From: Tupaia tana
Lineage: Eukaryota > Chordata > Mammalia > Scandentia > Tupaiidae
Length of the DNA stretch: 64,000 nucleotides
Direction: 5' to 3'
Assembly: GCA_026018925.1 (NCBI GenBank)
Contig: JAKSZU010000008.1
Coordinates: 8,546,415 to 8,610,414, forward strand
A program made the translations under genes and the position numbers. The notes beneath the pieces were generated by a model. The model saw nothing but the letters and a program-made list of their open reading frames with translations. It had not been told where the DNA came from and did no database searches. Shown here one piece after another: positions 55,899 through 64,000 of this stretch (within the stretch, counting starts at the first letter, position 1; every line of letters begins with the position of its first letter).

Positions 55899-56228
55899 TG
55901 GTGATGTCTTAGTCCATTTGAGCTGCTGTAACAAAAACACCATAGACTATGGCTTAAAATACAAATAGTTTTCATAGTTCTGAGCAGATTTGGTATCTGG
56001 TGAGGGCTTTGAGCATGCGGCTCAAAGATGACACCTCCTCACTGTGTCCTCACTTGGCGGAAAAGGCTAGGGAGCCTCTGGGGTCTCTTTTGAAAGGACC
56101 CTATTCCTCTTCATGAGGCTTCACCACATAAACTAATATCCTCCCAAAGACCTCACCTCTTAATACTGTCACACTGGGGATTAGGACCTCAACATGGACT
56201 TGCACACAAACATCGGTCCATAACAGTG
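55899..56228 (-). mobile_element. MLT1-like LTR (ERVL-MaLR), minus strand
   Basis: Starts cttagtccatttgagctgct and passes through ggtatctggtgagggctttg and ctgtgtcctcacttggcgga; it ends caaacatcggtccataacag. This is the antisense of an MLT1-type LTR in the usual order. It is a solitary LTR with no coding part. Confidence 0.8.
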
Positions 56229-56304
56229 ACCTTTCTAATTGATCTCATGGCCATGAATGGACTGTGACACTCACTTGAAAACATTTACTAGCAAGTTCTT
56301 TTTC

Positions 56305-56571
56305 CTTTTTTTAAAAAATTTTTTTTAAAGAGAGATTCTTGCTATAGGGCATGTGCGCTTACCAGAGAGACAGAGAGTCAGAAAGTGAGAAATCACCCCC
56401 AAGAGGGGATGTCCATCCTGAAATCCCTTCTCCTCCATTCTCCTCTGGAGACCTTGGGCATGCACACACACCTGTTATGAGTTTTAAGCCACTGGGGTCC
56501 AGGACTCGAACCATAGTCAGCTATGTGAGAGTCCAGAGATGTAACCATTACACCATCCATCTGTTGGTCCC
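56305..56571 (-). mobile_element. SINE-A copy, first of three in a row
   Basis: Antisense: aaagagagattcttgctata, body with cccccaagaggggatgtcca, head ccatctgttggtccc. It is the most worn of the three, so probably the oldest. Confidence 0.9.
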
Positions 56572-56584
56572 TGTACCAGAAATT

Positions 56585-56845
56585 TCTTTTCTTTTTTTTT
56601 TTTTTTGGAGAGGTTTTTGCTATAGGGTGCATGTGCTCGCCAGAGAGAAAGAGAGAGAGAAAGTGAGAACCCTGCCCCCCCAGGGGAGATGGCCACGTTG
56701 TAATCCCTTCTCCTCCATTCTCCTCTCGGGATCTTGGGCACGCACACACATCCAGTGTGAGTTTAAGCCACTGGGCCCGGGACTTGAACTGTGGTCGGCT
56801 ACATGGCAGTCCAGCGACACAGCCATTATGTCAACCGCTGGTCCC
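56585..56845 (-). mobile_element. SINE-A copy, second of three
   Basis: Antisense: ggagaggtttttgctatagg, shortened GA part, head tcaaccgctggtccc. The words tgtaccagaaa and tgtatcagaaa lie on either side. Confidence 0.92.
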
Positions 56846-56857
56846 TTGTATCAGAAA

Positions 56858-57134
56858 ATTTTTTTTTATTTTTTTTTTGGAGAGGTTTTTTTCGCTATAG
56901 GGCACGTGCGCTTGCCAGACAGACAGAGAGAGACATAGAGACAGAAAGCGAGAAATCACCCCCCAGGGGGGATGGTCACGCCGCAATCCCTTCTCCTCCA
57001 TTCTCCTCTCGGGATCTTGGGCACGCACGCACACGCACCCGGTGTGAGTTGTAAGCCACCGGGTCCGAGACGCGAACCGCGGTCGACTACGTGGGAGTCC
57101 AGCGACATAGCCATTACGCTAACTGCTGGTTCCC
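56858..57134 (-). mobile_element. SINE-A copy, third of three, near consensus
   Basis: Antisense: gagaggtttttttcgctata, gacgcgaaccgcggtcgact, head taactgctggttccc. It is followed by agaaatttct, also present at 56578 before the second copy. Confidence 0.94.
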
Positions 57135-58540
57135 AGAAATTTCTAAGGACTTTCAGCTCTAATGCTCAATGATTCTTTTAAAAAGCAACAGCACAACGGA
57201 AAGCCATCAGACACCATTCCCTTAGTCCAGAGCAGAGGACCTTCATCTGGGAGCAGCTCCTGTGTGAAGGGTGTGGAAATTCTAACCCGGCTCACTGCAC
57301 TGTGGGGACAGAAAGCTTGCCTCTTAGGGTCCATCTAGAATCTTCTGTTCCCCATAGGGTGCCATGCTTTAGGAGAAATCGACAAGATGGACCATTTTAG
57401 AGGACGGTGGAAGTGGGGAAGAGCCTGAAATTATTCAAGATGTTACGATTGTTTAATTTGCCTTTGAAGGAAAGGGGTATCTAAACATGTTTCCCTTCAC
57501 CCAGATAGTATTATGATAATAGTTCTCTAAACTACAATTATCTTTCAGGACTGAATAGATCTTGGCCTGTCTGCTGTGTTATCTCACATCCAGCTTATTT
57601 CTATTGGCTTTTTAGATTTTGGCATCTAAAGTGAGAATTCCACAAAATGATTGTGACTGCACCTCCCTCATGTGAGAGGCTGTGAAAGGCAGGCAGGAAA
57701 CAGCCCCTCCCAGGGTAAGTGCAGGAGCTCTTGAGCTTGGTGTTGGCAGGACTGCTGCCCAGCTTCAAAGGGCTTTGCAGGGTGGTGACAGGCTCCACCC
57801 AGGCTGTGCCTTGGAATGCAGACACTGCTCTGACCAGCCCAGCCCAGCCCTGTGGGAAAGCCCCGGGTTCCTGACGCTCTGGACTGGTAGGAAACACTTG
57901 CCCAGTAACTTCCCTCCTTCCAGCCAGCTCAGAGCCTGCTCTCCCTGTGAGTCAGGAAAGGAGGCAATGAACGGCTTGGGCAGACCCTCTTCAGGCGTCC
58001 ACCGGGTCCCCAAGGAGTGCCTGCAGCAGGAATTCCCCTGGGGAAGGAGGCTGTAACAATTGGGGTGTTGTAACCATTGCTCCTGGGAAAGCCTTTTATT
58101 GGAGCAAGTTGCAGCACATATGCTGATGGGTTATTACACTCAGCAAGGGAAAAGAAAGGGGAGTCAAGTGCGACTCAAAGTTCAAGGTTGGGAAATGTGG
58201 GAGCAAAATAGGAACAATGTGGCGAGATTGAGGTCGTGTTCATTACGGGCAGAAAGGATGGACGCTTTTGATGGTGCTGAGGTTAGGGCTTAAGAGTTGG
58301 AGCTGTGTTTGTGAAAGTTTGAAATAAAGCTGCATTAGTTAAAATACATTCATCTTGCTGTTCATCTATTTACTACTCAATATTAAATCCAGATACTTGG
58401 GGCAAAATTTGATGTATTTGAGTGAAGTGGCTTTTAGGGATGTTGAAACTGACCTGTAGCCCTGTATATTCACTCATTCATGATCTGTTGGGGGCATTTC
58501 AGTTTGCATTTATCTTGTTTTTTTGTTTAGTTTTGTTTTT
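57135..58540. other. 1.4 kb with no young repeat; no gene recognised
   Basis: 57650-58060 is GC-rich and open in several frames on both strands, but no domain or splice pattern is clear. This is one of the few places where an unrecognised exon could hide. Confidence 0.4.
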
Positions 58541-58542
58541 TT

Positions 58543-58554
58543 ACACACACACAC

Positions 58555-58601
<47 letters not shown>

Positions 58602-58605
58602 CACG

Positions 58606-58676
<71 letters not shown>
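58543..58676. repeat. Compound AC / GT / TA microsatellite, self-complementary
   Basis: acacacacacacag, then (GT)n, then (TA)n broken by cacg and cacata. The AC and GT runs can pair, and the TA runs are palindromic, so the whole tract can form hairpins. Confidence 0.95.
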
Positions 58677-58680
<4 letters not shown>

Positions 58681-59079
58681 TATTTTTGGTGCTTATTTCA
58701 GTCAATTTAAGCAGGTGGCAAAATTTTGTTAAGCAGCTAACAGTGTAGGCATATAATACATACTGAATGAAAGGAAAAAAAAAAGCTAGATGAAGAAAAG
58801 TCTATCCAAGCCAGCATCTTCCTTCACAGAGTAGGTGGGAATAGAGAGACTTCCTCAGGAATGCAACCAGACCCAGGTTTCTGGCTGGCCAGCTATGCAT
58901 TTTTTTCATTGTAGCATCCTGCCCCCTGCTGCTTAACTCATCAAGGCACTGTGTGTTTCAAGGCACTCCGATTCTTACAGACAGAATTTCTTGCTCCCTA
59001 TAATTGACTGTCTAAGGTTTGATTTGAGGGAACTATATTTCTTGTGTGTTCACTAAATGTGCTATTTTCTTTCTCCTTC
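58677..59079. other. No gene seen
   Basis: Unassigned DNA. Confidence 0.45.
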
Positions 59080-59322
59080 TATTTATTTACCTTTTGCTAT
59101 AGGGCTTGTGCACTCACCAGAAAGACACAGAGAGAAAGTGAGAAATCACCTCCCAGGAGGAATGGTCATACCATAGTCCCTTCACCTCCATCTTCCTCCT
59201 GTAATTTTGGACAGGCTTGCACATGTAACTGCAGTGTTTTTCAAGCTGCTGGGTCCTGGACTCTAACCACTTAGTCGGCCATGTGAGATCCAGCCTCTTA
59301 ACCATTATATCAATGGATAGGC
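59080..59322 (-). mobile_element. SINE-A' copy
   Basis: Antisense: ttaccttttgctatagggct, short GA part, cctcccaggaggaatggtca, decayed head ending tatcaatggataggcc. Confidence 0.82.
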
Positions 59323-59604
59323 CACCCAAAAGGACATTTTTTGCATTGAGGAGAAAACAGATTTTATCTTTGCTCTAAGCATTAAAACAAATATGAACAC
59401 AAGAATGGAAAGTTATCTGTTGATTTGAGTGACTGACCTGCTCTGCATGCATGCTGAGAATAATCATATTGCAAGCTGTAAAGAGGTACAATGATTCAAT
59501 GTAAATAAAAAATTAAAAAATATATTAAATCTAAGAAAAAGCAAATCATAATTTTAAAAAAGAAAAAAAATGAGACCACAACTCAAGAGCTAAAATTAAA
59601 ATAA
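59323..59604. other. No gene seen
   Basis: AT-rich unassigned DNA. Confidence 0.4.
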
Positions 59605-59862
59605 TCTGATTTATTTTTCCTAATTTTACAGAGGGCATGTGGGCTTTCCAGAGAGCGACAGAGAGACAGGGAAAGAGGAAGAAGGAGAAAGCACCCCCCA
59701 AGGGGGCATAGTCACACTGCTGTCCCTTTTCCTCCATTTCTCCACCTAGTCAGGATTTGGGGCACGCATGCACACGTGCTCAGTATGTTTCTCAAGCTGC
59801 CAGATCTGGGATTTGAACTGCATGTGGGATCTGGCCCCTTTAACCAGTAAGCCATGTGTAGC
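59605..59862 (-). mobile_element. SINE-A' copy, old
   Basis: Antisense: attttacagagggcatgtgg, agcaccccccaagggggcat, gatttggggcacgcatgcac, worn head ccagtaagccatgtgtagc. Confidence 0.72.
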
Positions 59863-60636
59863 TATTAGATATTTCTCCAAGAATATATCTAGATAGCCAT
59901 CAGGCATGTTTAAAGATGCTCAGCATCTCTATTCATCAGATAAATGCAAATAAAAACCACAATTAGGAGTTTTCTCTCCCATTTTACAAAATGGCAGGTG
60001 AAAAAGCTGAGAAGCCAGATACTTAGGAGAAGAAACCTGAAGCCAAGAAGGCTGATACCAGTGGCAAGGTTAAAAAGGGTGACCCCAAGGCTACAAAGCC
60101 CCATTACATCTAAAACCTATCCTTGGCCCTAGTCTGAGGAAGCAGCAGATACCTCCAATCTGCCAGGTATTCCAGGAAGGTCGTGTACAAGAGGGAACAC
60201 TCAGCCACGAAATCCAGGCTCGAAAGAGGTAAAGAAGGTTCTTTGCACTGTCACAAAACCAGTTGGTGGTGACAAGAATATACTAAATATATATAGTGGC
60301 AGCTGGGTGGTATTATCCTACTGAAGATGTGACTTGAAAGCTGTTGAACTGTGACAAGACTGTGAGCTAGCGTCACTCCCGGGACCATTTGATCATCCTC
60401 ACTGGATGCCATAAGGGAAAGTGGTCTTCCTGAGTCAGCTGAGCAGTGGCTTGCTACTTGTGACCAGCCTTCTGGTCCTCGATTGAGTTCCATTGTGTAG
60501 AACACACCAGAAATTTGTCATCGCCACCTCCATAAAAACTGATGTTAGTTGGGTTGGCCCCGTGGTTAGAAAATTGGTCTTAGCAAAGTGAAAATCGCAA
60601 ACACCTCACTTATGCTTACTTCAAGAAATAGAAGTT

Positions 60637-60886
60637 TTGGGGGGCCAGCAGTTAGCGTAATGGCTATGTCGCTGGACTCCCATGTAGTCGACCGCGGTTT
60701 GCGTCTCAGACCCGGTGGCTTAAAACTCACGCAGGGCGCGTGTGCGTGCATGTCCAAGATCCCGAGAAGAAAACAGAGGAGAAGGGATTGAGGCGTGGCC
60801 ACCCCCCGGGGGGTGATTTCTCGCTTTCTGTCTCTCTGTCTTTCTGGCGAGCGCACGTGCCCTATAGCAAAATCCTCTCCAAAAAA
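60637..60886 (+). mobile_element. SINE-A copy inside the RPL6 pseudogene
   Basis: Head ggggggccagcagttagcgt with intact A box; B-box region ggtttgcgtctc is damaged. End ccctatagcaaaatcctctc. Target duplication aagaaatagaagtt at 60623-60636 and 60887-60900 lies in pseudogene sequence. Confidence 0.95.
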
Positions 60887-61129
60887 AAGAAATAGAAGTT
60901 GTGGAAGTCCAGAGACAGGAAGGTGAGATCTTCGATACAGAGAAAGAGAAATACCAGATTACAGAGCAGCACACAGTTGATCAGAAACCTGTGGACTTGC
61001 AAATTTGACAGAAATCAAAGCTATTCCTCAGCTCCAGGGCTCCTTGCGATCATTGTTTGCTCTCACAAATGGAGCTTATCCTCACAAATTGGTGTTCTAA
61101 ATTTCTTGCCAAGAACCTAATTAAATAAC

Positions 61130-61132
61130 TGA

Positions 61133-61164
<32 letters not shown>

Positions 61165-61168
61165 CATA
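61130..61168. repeat. (TG)n microsatellite at the 3' end of the RPL6 pseudogene
   Basis: Nearly pure TG/TTTG repeat between the 3' UTR-like sequence and the right target duplication, where a poly(A) would be expected. Confidence 0.93.
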
Positions 61169-61347
61169 TGTATACACAATTAGATGTCATCTCATACCTG
61201 TTGGAATGGCTATTATTAAAATAAAATTAAAGATGAGTGTCAATGAGGGTATGAGGAAATTAGAACTTTGTGCACTGTTGGTGGGAATATAAAATCGTTC
61301 AGTAGCTGCAGAAAAGTGTAGAGATTCTTCAGCAAACTAAAAGTAGG

Positions 61348-61560
61348 CCCAGCCATGGTGATGCAGGTGGAAAGCACAACTACACAACACTGGAGTCAGA
61401 TGGGGAGGCCCAGGGTCGGGCCTTGGGTGGACCTGAGCTTGCTGGGTACGCCTGCAGGTGTGGCCCTCCTCCGGGCTGGCTGGAAGGCTGGCAGAAAGGA
61501 TCACGGTGTGAAGAGATCCTGGTGAGGGTACTTGTCTCTCTCTATCACACACACACAAAA
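61348..61560 (+). mobile_element. SINE-C copy
   Basis: Sense: agccatggtgatgcaggtgg, ggaggcccagggtcgggcct, then ctccgggctggctggaaggc, ending in a CT/CA tail. It matches the reverse of 46530, inside the L1. Confidence 0.72.
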
Positions 61561-61578
61561 AAACAAAATAGAACTATT

Positions 61579-61736
61579 GGGTCCAGCAGGTGGTATGATG
61601 GTTAAGGTGTGGACTCCCACATGGCAGATCACAGTTTGAGTCCTGAACGTGGTGGCTTGCTTTCTCACTTTCCTTTTTCCTTTCTCTCCGTCTCTCTCTG
61701 GTCAAAATTTTAAAAAATAATCATAATGAATAAAAT
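61579..61736 (+). mobile_element. SINE-B copy, tail hit by SINE-A
   Basis: Head gggtccagcaggtggtatga, CT tract, tctctggtcaaaattttaaa. The A/T tail (aaaataaataattctt) served as the target of the next SINE and reappears at 62008. Confidence 0.9.
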
Positions 61737-61752
61737 AAAATAAATAATTCTT

Positions 61753-62007
61753 TTTTTTTTTTTTTTTTTTTGAGAGGTTTTCGCTATAGGGCGCGTGCGC
61801 TTGCCAGACAGACAGAGAAAGACATAGAGACAGAAAGTGAAAAATCACCCCCCAGGGGGGATGGTCATGCCGCAATCCCTTCTCCTTCATTCTCCTCTCG
61901 GGATCTTGGGCACGCACACACACACGCCCGGCGTGAGTTCTAAGCCACCGGGTCCGGGACGTGAACCGCGGTCGACTATGTGGGAGTCCAGCAACATAGC
62001 CATTACG
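61753..62007 (-). mobile_element. SINE-A copy, head-truncated, in a SINE-B tail
   Basis: Poly(T), gagaggttttcgctataggg, near-consensus body ending at catagccattacg, so about 15 bp of the outer head are missing. Target duplication aaaataaataattctt at 61737-61752 and 62008-62023. Confidence 0.95.
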
Positions 62008-62062
62008 AAAATAAATAATTCTTAAAAAAAAGAACTATCAGGTGAGCCAGCATTCCACTACT

Positions 62063-62106
<44 letters not shown>

Positions 62107-62107
62107 C

Positions 62108-62157
<50 letters not shown>
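62063..62157. repeat. (TA)n-(CA)n-(TA)n microsatellite
   Basis: TA units, then cacacccacacacacacaca, then TA units, within the L1. Confidence 0.96.
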
Positions 62158-62159
<2 letters not shown>

Positions 62160-62272
62160 TTGAAATTAGGATCTTGAAGATCCCATATTTGCACTCCCAA
62201 TAGTGCTATTATTCAGCATTATTCCCAATAGCCCAGAAGTGGAAGCAGCTTAAATGTCCGTTGATAGATGAA

Positions 62273-62273
62273 C

Positions 62274-62305
<32 letters not shown>

Positions 62306-62340
62306 ATGCGTGTGTGTATACATATATATTACACAAATAT
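62273..62340. repeat. (TA)n/(TG)n microsatellite
   Basis: Short TA run, about 12 TG units with one cg change, then another TA run, within the L1. Confidence 0.93.
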
Positions 62341-62515
62341 TCACACACACATCACTGGCATACACACATGAATAGTAGTCAACCTTAGAAAGGAAGAAGA
62401 TCCTGCCATTTGCAACAACATGGATGAAATTGGAGAACACTACGCTAAATGAAGTAAGCCAGGCATTGAAGGATGAATACTGTTTGATTTCATGTATGTG
62501 AGGGAGTAAAACTCA

Positions 62516-62770
62516 GGGACCAGCAGTTAGCATAAGGGCTATGTCGCTGGACTTCCATGTGGTTGACCGTGGTTCGATTTCCAGACCCTGTGGCTTAAAC
62601 TCACTCCGGGCGCATGTGCGTGCTTACCCAATATCTTGAGAGAATGGAGGAGAAGGGATTACGGCATGGCCATCACCCCTGGGGTGTGATTTCTCGCTTT
62701 CTGTCTCTCTTTCTCTCTGTCTGGTGAGTGCACATGCCCTATAGCAGAAACGTCTCTAAAAAAAAAAAAA
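62516..62770 (+). mobile_element. SINE-A copy with 12-bp target duplication
   Basis: Head gggaccagcagttagcataa, body with acggcatggccatcacccct, end gccctatagcagaaacgtct and poly(A). Target duplication gagtaaaactca at 62504-62515 and 62771-62782 in the L1 3' part. Confidence 0.94.
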
Positions 62771-63129
62771 GAGTAAAACTCATAATGGCAGAGAGAGTAC
62801 AGTGGTTGCTGAGGGTGGGGGTTGAAAAATGGGGCCATGCTGCGTGTAGGGTATTTGGCTTTGGGAGTGCGAGCTGAGTAAGTTCTGGAGCCCTGCGGTA
62901 CATCCACTGAGACCCGCAGTGAATACGGCGCTCTGTACAAGGCACACTGCTGAGAGTGTATCTCCCATGACGTGTTCTGACCACAGCAAGCCAGACACTC
63001 TGGGAGGTGTTGGCTATGACTGTGTGGACGGCTTCACGGGTATATGCTCATGTCAAATTGCAGATGCTAAATATTTGCTGCTCCTTGTGTATCAATTCTA
63101 CTTCAATAAAGTTGTTACAAAGGAATAAG

Positions 63130-63622
63130 ACCTTCACCCAGAGGTGCTGGTGACCCCAATGAAGGTAACGATGACATGGAGTGATATGAAAACTTTATCA
63201 CCCTGCGAGGCCCCCACCACCCTGAGCTGCCTGCACTGTTTAGTGGCCAGCTCCGCCTGGCCTGAATGGGTGCTTACACGGGTGTTGAGAGTTAACGAGA
63301 AGTAGAGAATTACATGCGAATCGATAGTCATCTCTGCGTGAACATAGTTGGTATGTGAGCTTATGGAAGTCTGAAATTTTGTTTCAACAGGCCCATTTTT
63401 ATAAGGAAACAGGCACTGAACAAATGCTGTCAAAATGAACCAATATGAGTATTACTGGGGTGTGACCTCCACATTATGGTGTCCAGCTACATGAAAATAG
63501 ACTTCTCAGGACGAATACTTTTTAGTATTTGAATATATTTTCATATCAACTTCAAAATGAAGTACAGAGCTCCCAGGCTGCAAGGCCAGGCAGGGCACAG
63601 GGGAAAATGAGACACTCTGTAA
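63130..63622. other. No gene seen
   Basis: Unassigned, probably unique DNA beyond the end of the L1. Confidence 0.45.
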
Positions 63623-63812
63623 GGCTGACCCACATGGGAAGGTTCTGGGTTTGCATCTGGAGAGTTCCTTGAGCACACTGGGCATGCATGTGCCCATGAT
63701 CTGGCGCTCACTGAGGCCGGGGGGGGGGGGGGTGGAGCTTGGCAATAAGACTCTTTTGGGGGTGCTGTCTCTCTTGTTTACGAACAAATAAATATACTTA
63801 AAAAAAAAAGAC
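63623..63812 (+). mobile_element. SINE-C copy, head-truncated
   Basis: Sense: cccacatgggaaggttctgg, ctggcgctcactgaggccgg, G-run, aataagactcttttgggggt, gctgtctctcttg, end aaataaatatacttaaaa. The order matches the second half of the copy at 46530. Confidence 0.65.
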
Positions 63813-64000
63813 AAGCATTGTATGTTCCTGCTAAATATATACCGAATGTCTACACTCTATAGCAGAATCGGAAAGGCTGGAAGGTAGAATAGCAGGGAGG
63901 GTGATTGTAGGTACTAGAGGCAGTATCGCCCACTAGAGGTGGGTAATAGGGTGTGTAGTAGGCGGTGGGAGGGAGAGGATCAGGGAAAAACAACACATGT
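63813..64000. other. No gene seen
   Basis: Unassigned window end. Confidence 0.4.

Larger units (their letters stand above)
59967..61174 (+). pseudogene. RPL6: Processed pseudogene of ribosomal protein L6
   Basis: An intronless copy of the whole RPL6 coding region, from ATG at 59991 (MAGEKAEKPDT) to the normal end LVF-stop at 61098-61100. Recognisable parts include the lysine-rich N-terminus, VTKPVGGDKN near 60255, LTGCHKGKVVFL near 60396 and the C-terminus [11 protein letters not shown]. It is disabled: codon 12 is TAG (60024-60026), and there are frameshifts, deletions, a 31-bp insertion near 60549 and a SINE-A at 60637. It sits in an L1 with the 9-bp direct repeat cacaattag at 59958-59966 and 61175-61183, the mark of L1-driven retroposition. 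No poly(A) tail remains; a GT repeat takes its place. RPL6 normally acts in the large ribosomal subunit; this copy cannot encode it. Confidence 0.95.
59864..63128 (+). mobile_element. L1 remnant (ORF2 end and 3' UTR), plus strand, split by RPL6 pseudogene and SINEs
   Basis: Left piece: ggcatgtttaaagatgctca and gataaatgcaaataaaaacc. After the pseudogene it continues with agatgtcatctcatacctgt, gtgcactgttggtgggaata, ggaagcagcttaaatgtccg, atgaagtaagccaggcattg, and ends near ttcaataaagttgttac. This is the normal L1 order. Insertions at 59967, 61348, 61579, 61753 and 62516. Confidence 0.87.

Noticed and set aside
56351-56938. 195-codon plus-strand open frame
   Set aside because: It runs through three consecutive antisense SINE-A copies.
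59991-61100. Functional RPL6 gene
   Set aside because: Stop at codon 12, frameshifts, a 31-bp insertion and a SINE inside; intronless with target duplication.
1-64000. Prokaryotic operons, defence systems, phage or plasmid modules
   Set aside because: No long coding frames and no operon spacing. L1, MIR, MLT1 and Pol III SINEs throughout show vertebrate nuclear DNA.

Overview
This window looks like nuclear DNA of a placental mammal from a gene-poor (intergenic or intronic) region. I see no intact protein-coding gene, no exon I can recognise and no functional RNA gene. Its content is retrotransposons: old L1 LINE fragments on both strands, a very dense set of tRNA-derived SINEs, a few MLT1-like LTRs, MIR-like relics, three copies of an 80-bp mariner-type MITE, one processed pseudogene (ribosomal protein L6), many microsatellites and one large minisatellite.

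SINE names used here are descriptive. SINE-A is about 255-270 bp. It has a tRNA-like head (start like ggaccagcagttagcgtaat, with RNA polymerase III A and B boxes), a unique middle and an end like cctatagcaaaaacctctc plus poly(A). SINE-A' covers older, diverged relatives of A. SINE-B is about 170-200 bp: a related tRNA-like head (ccagcaggtggcatggtgg), a CT-rich stretch, ggtcaaatt and an A/T-rich tail. SINE-C is older: a tRNA-like head followed by a segment resembling 7SL/Alu sequence. One separate 7SL-like monomer lies at 19045-19150. 7SL-derived SINEs are known only from Euarchontoglires, and SINEs mixing tRNA and 7SL parts are described from tree shrews. A tree shrew (Tupaia) is therefore my best guess for the source, with moderate confidence; colugo is less likely.

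Layout. 1-3640: L1 remnant on the minus strand (late ORF region to 5' UTR) cut by six SINEs. 3640-7560: SINEs in otherwise unassigned DNA. 7561-10987: minisatellite of 60 units of 57 bp. 11-17 kb: SINEs and MIR-like relics. 17.06-18.25 kb: L1 5' part, minus strand. 18.3-27.7 kb: SINE clusters, including three copies of one target site at 20.35-20.78 kb. 28.03-32.96 kb: plus-strand L1 ORF2 and 3' UTR carrying SINEs and a MITE. 33-46.8 kb: SINEs, L1 fragments, two further MITEs, a MER5-like relic and an MLT1 LTR. 47-51.3 kb: minus-strand L1 relics with a readable endonuclease start. 51.3-59.6 kb: SINEs and an antisense MLT1 LTR. 59.86-63.13 kb: plus-strand L1 split by the RPL6 processed pseudogene, which is itself split by a SINE. 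63.1-64 kb: unassigned DNA and a SINE-C copy.

No genes work together here. The relation between parts is one of order of insertion: L1 and MIR relics are oldest, followed by SINE-C/A', MITEs and the RPL6 copy, then SINE-B, then SINE-A. Target-site duplications and nesting at many loci support this order. All family names rest on recognition by eye, not on a database search.
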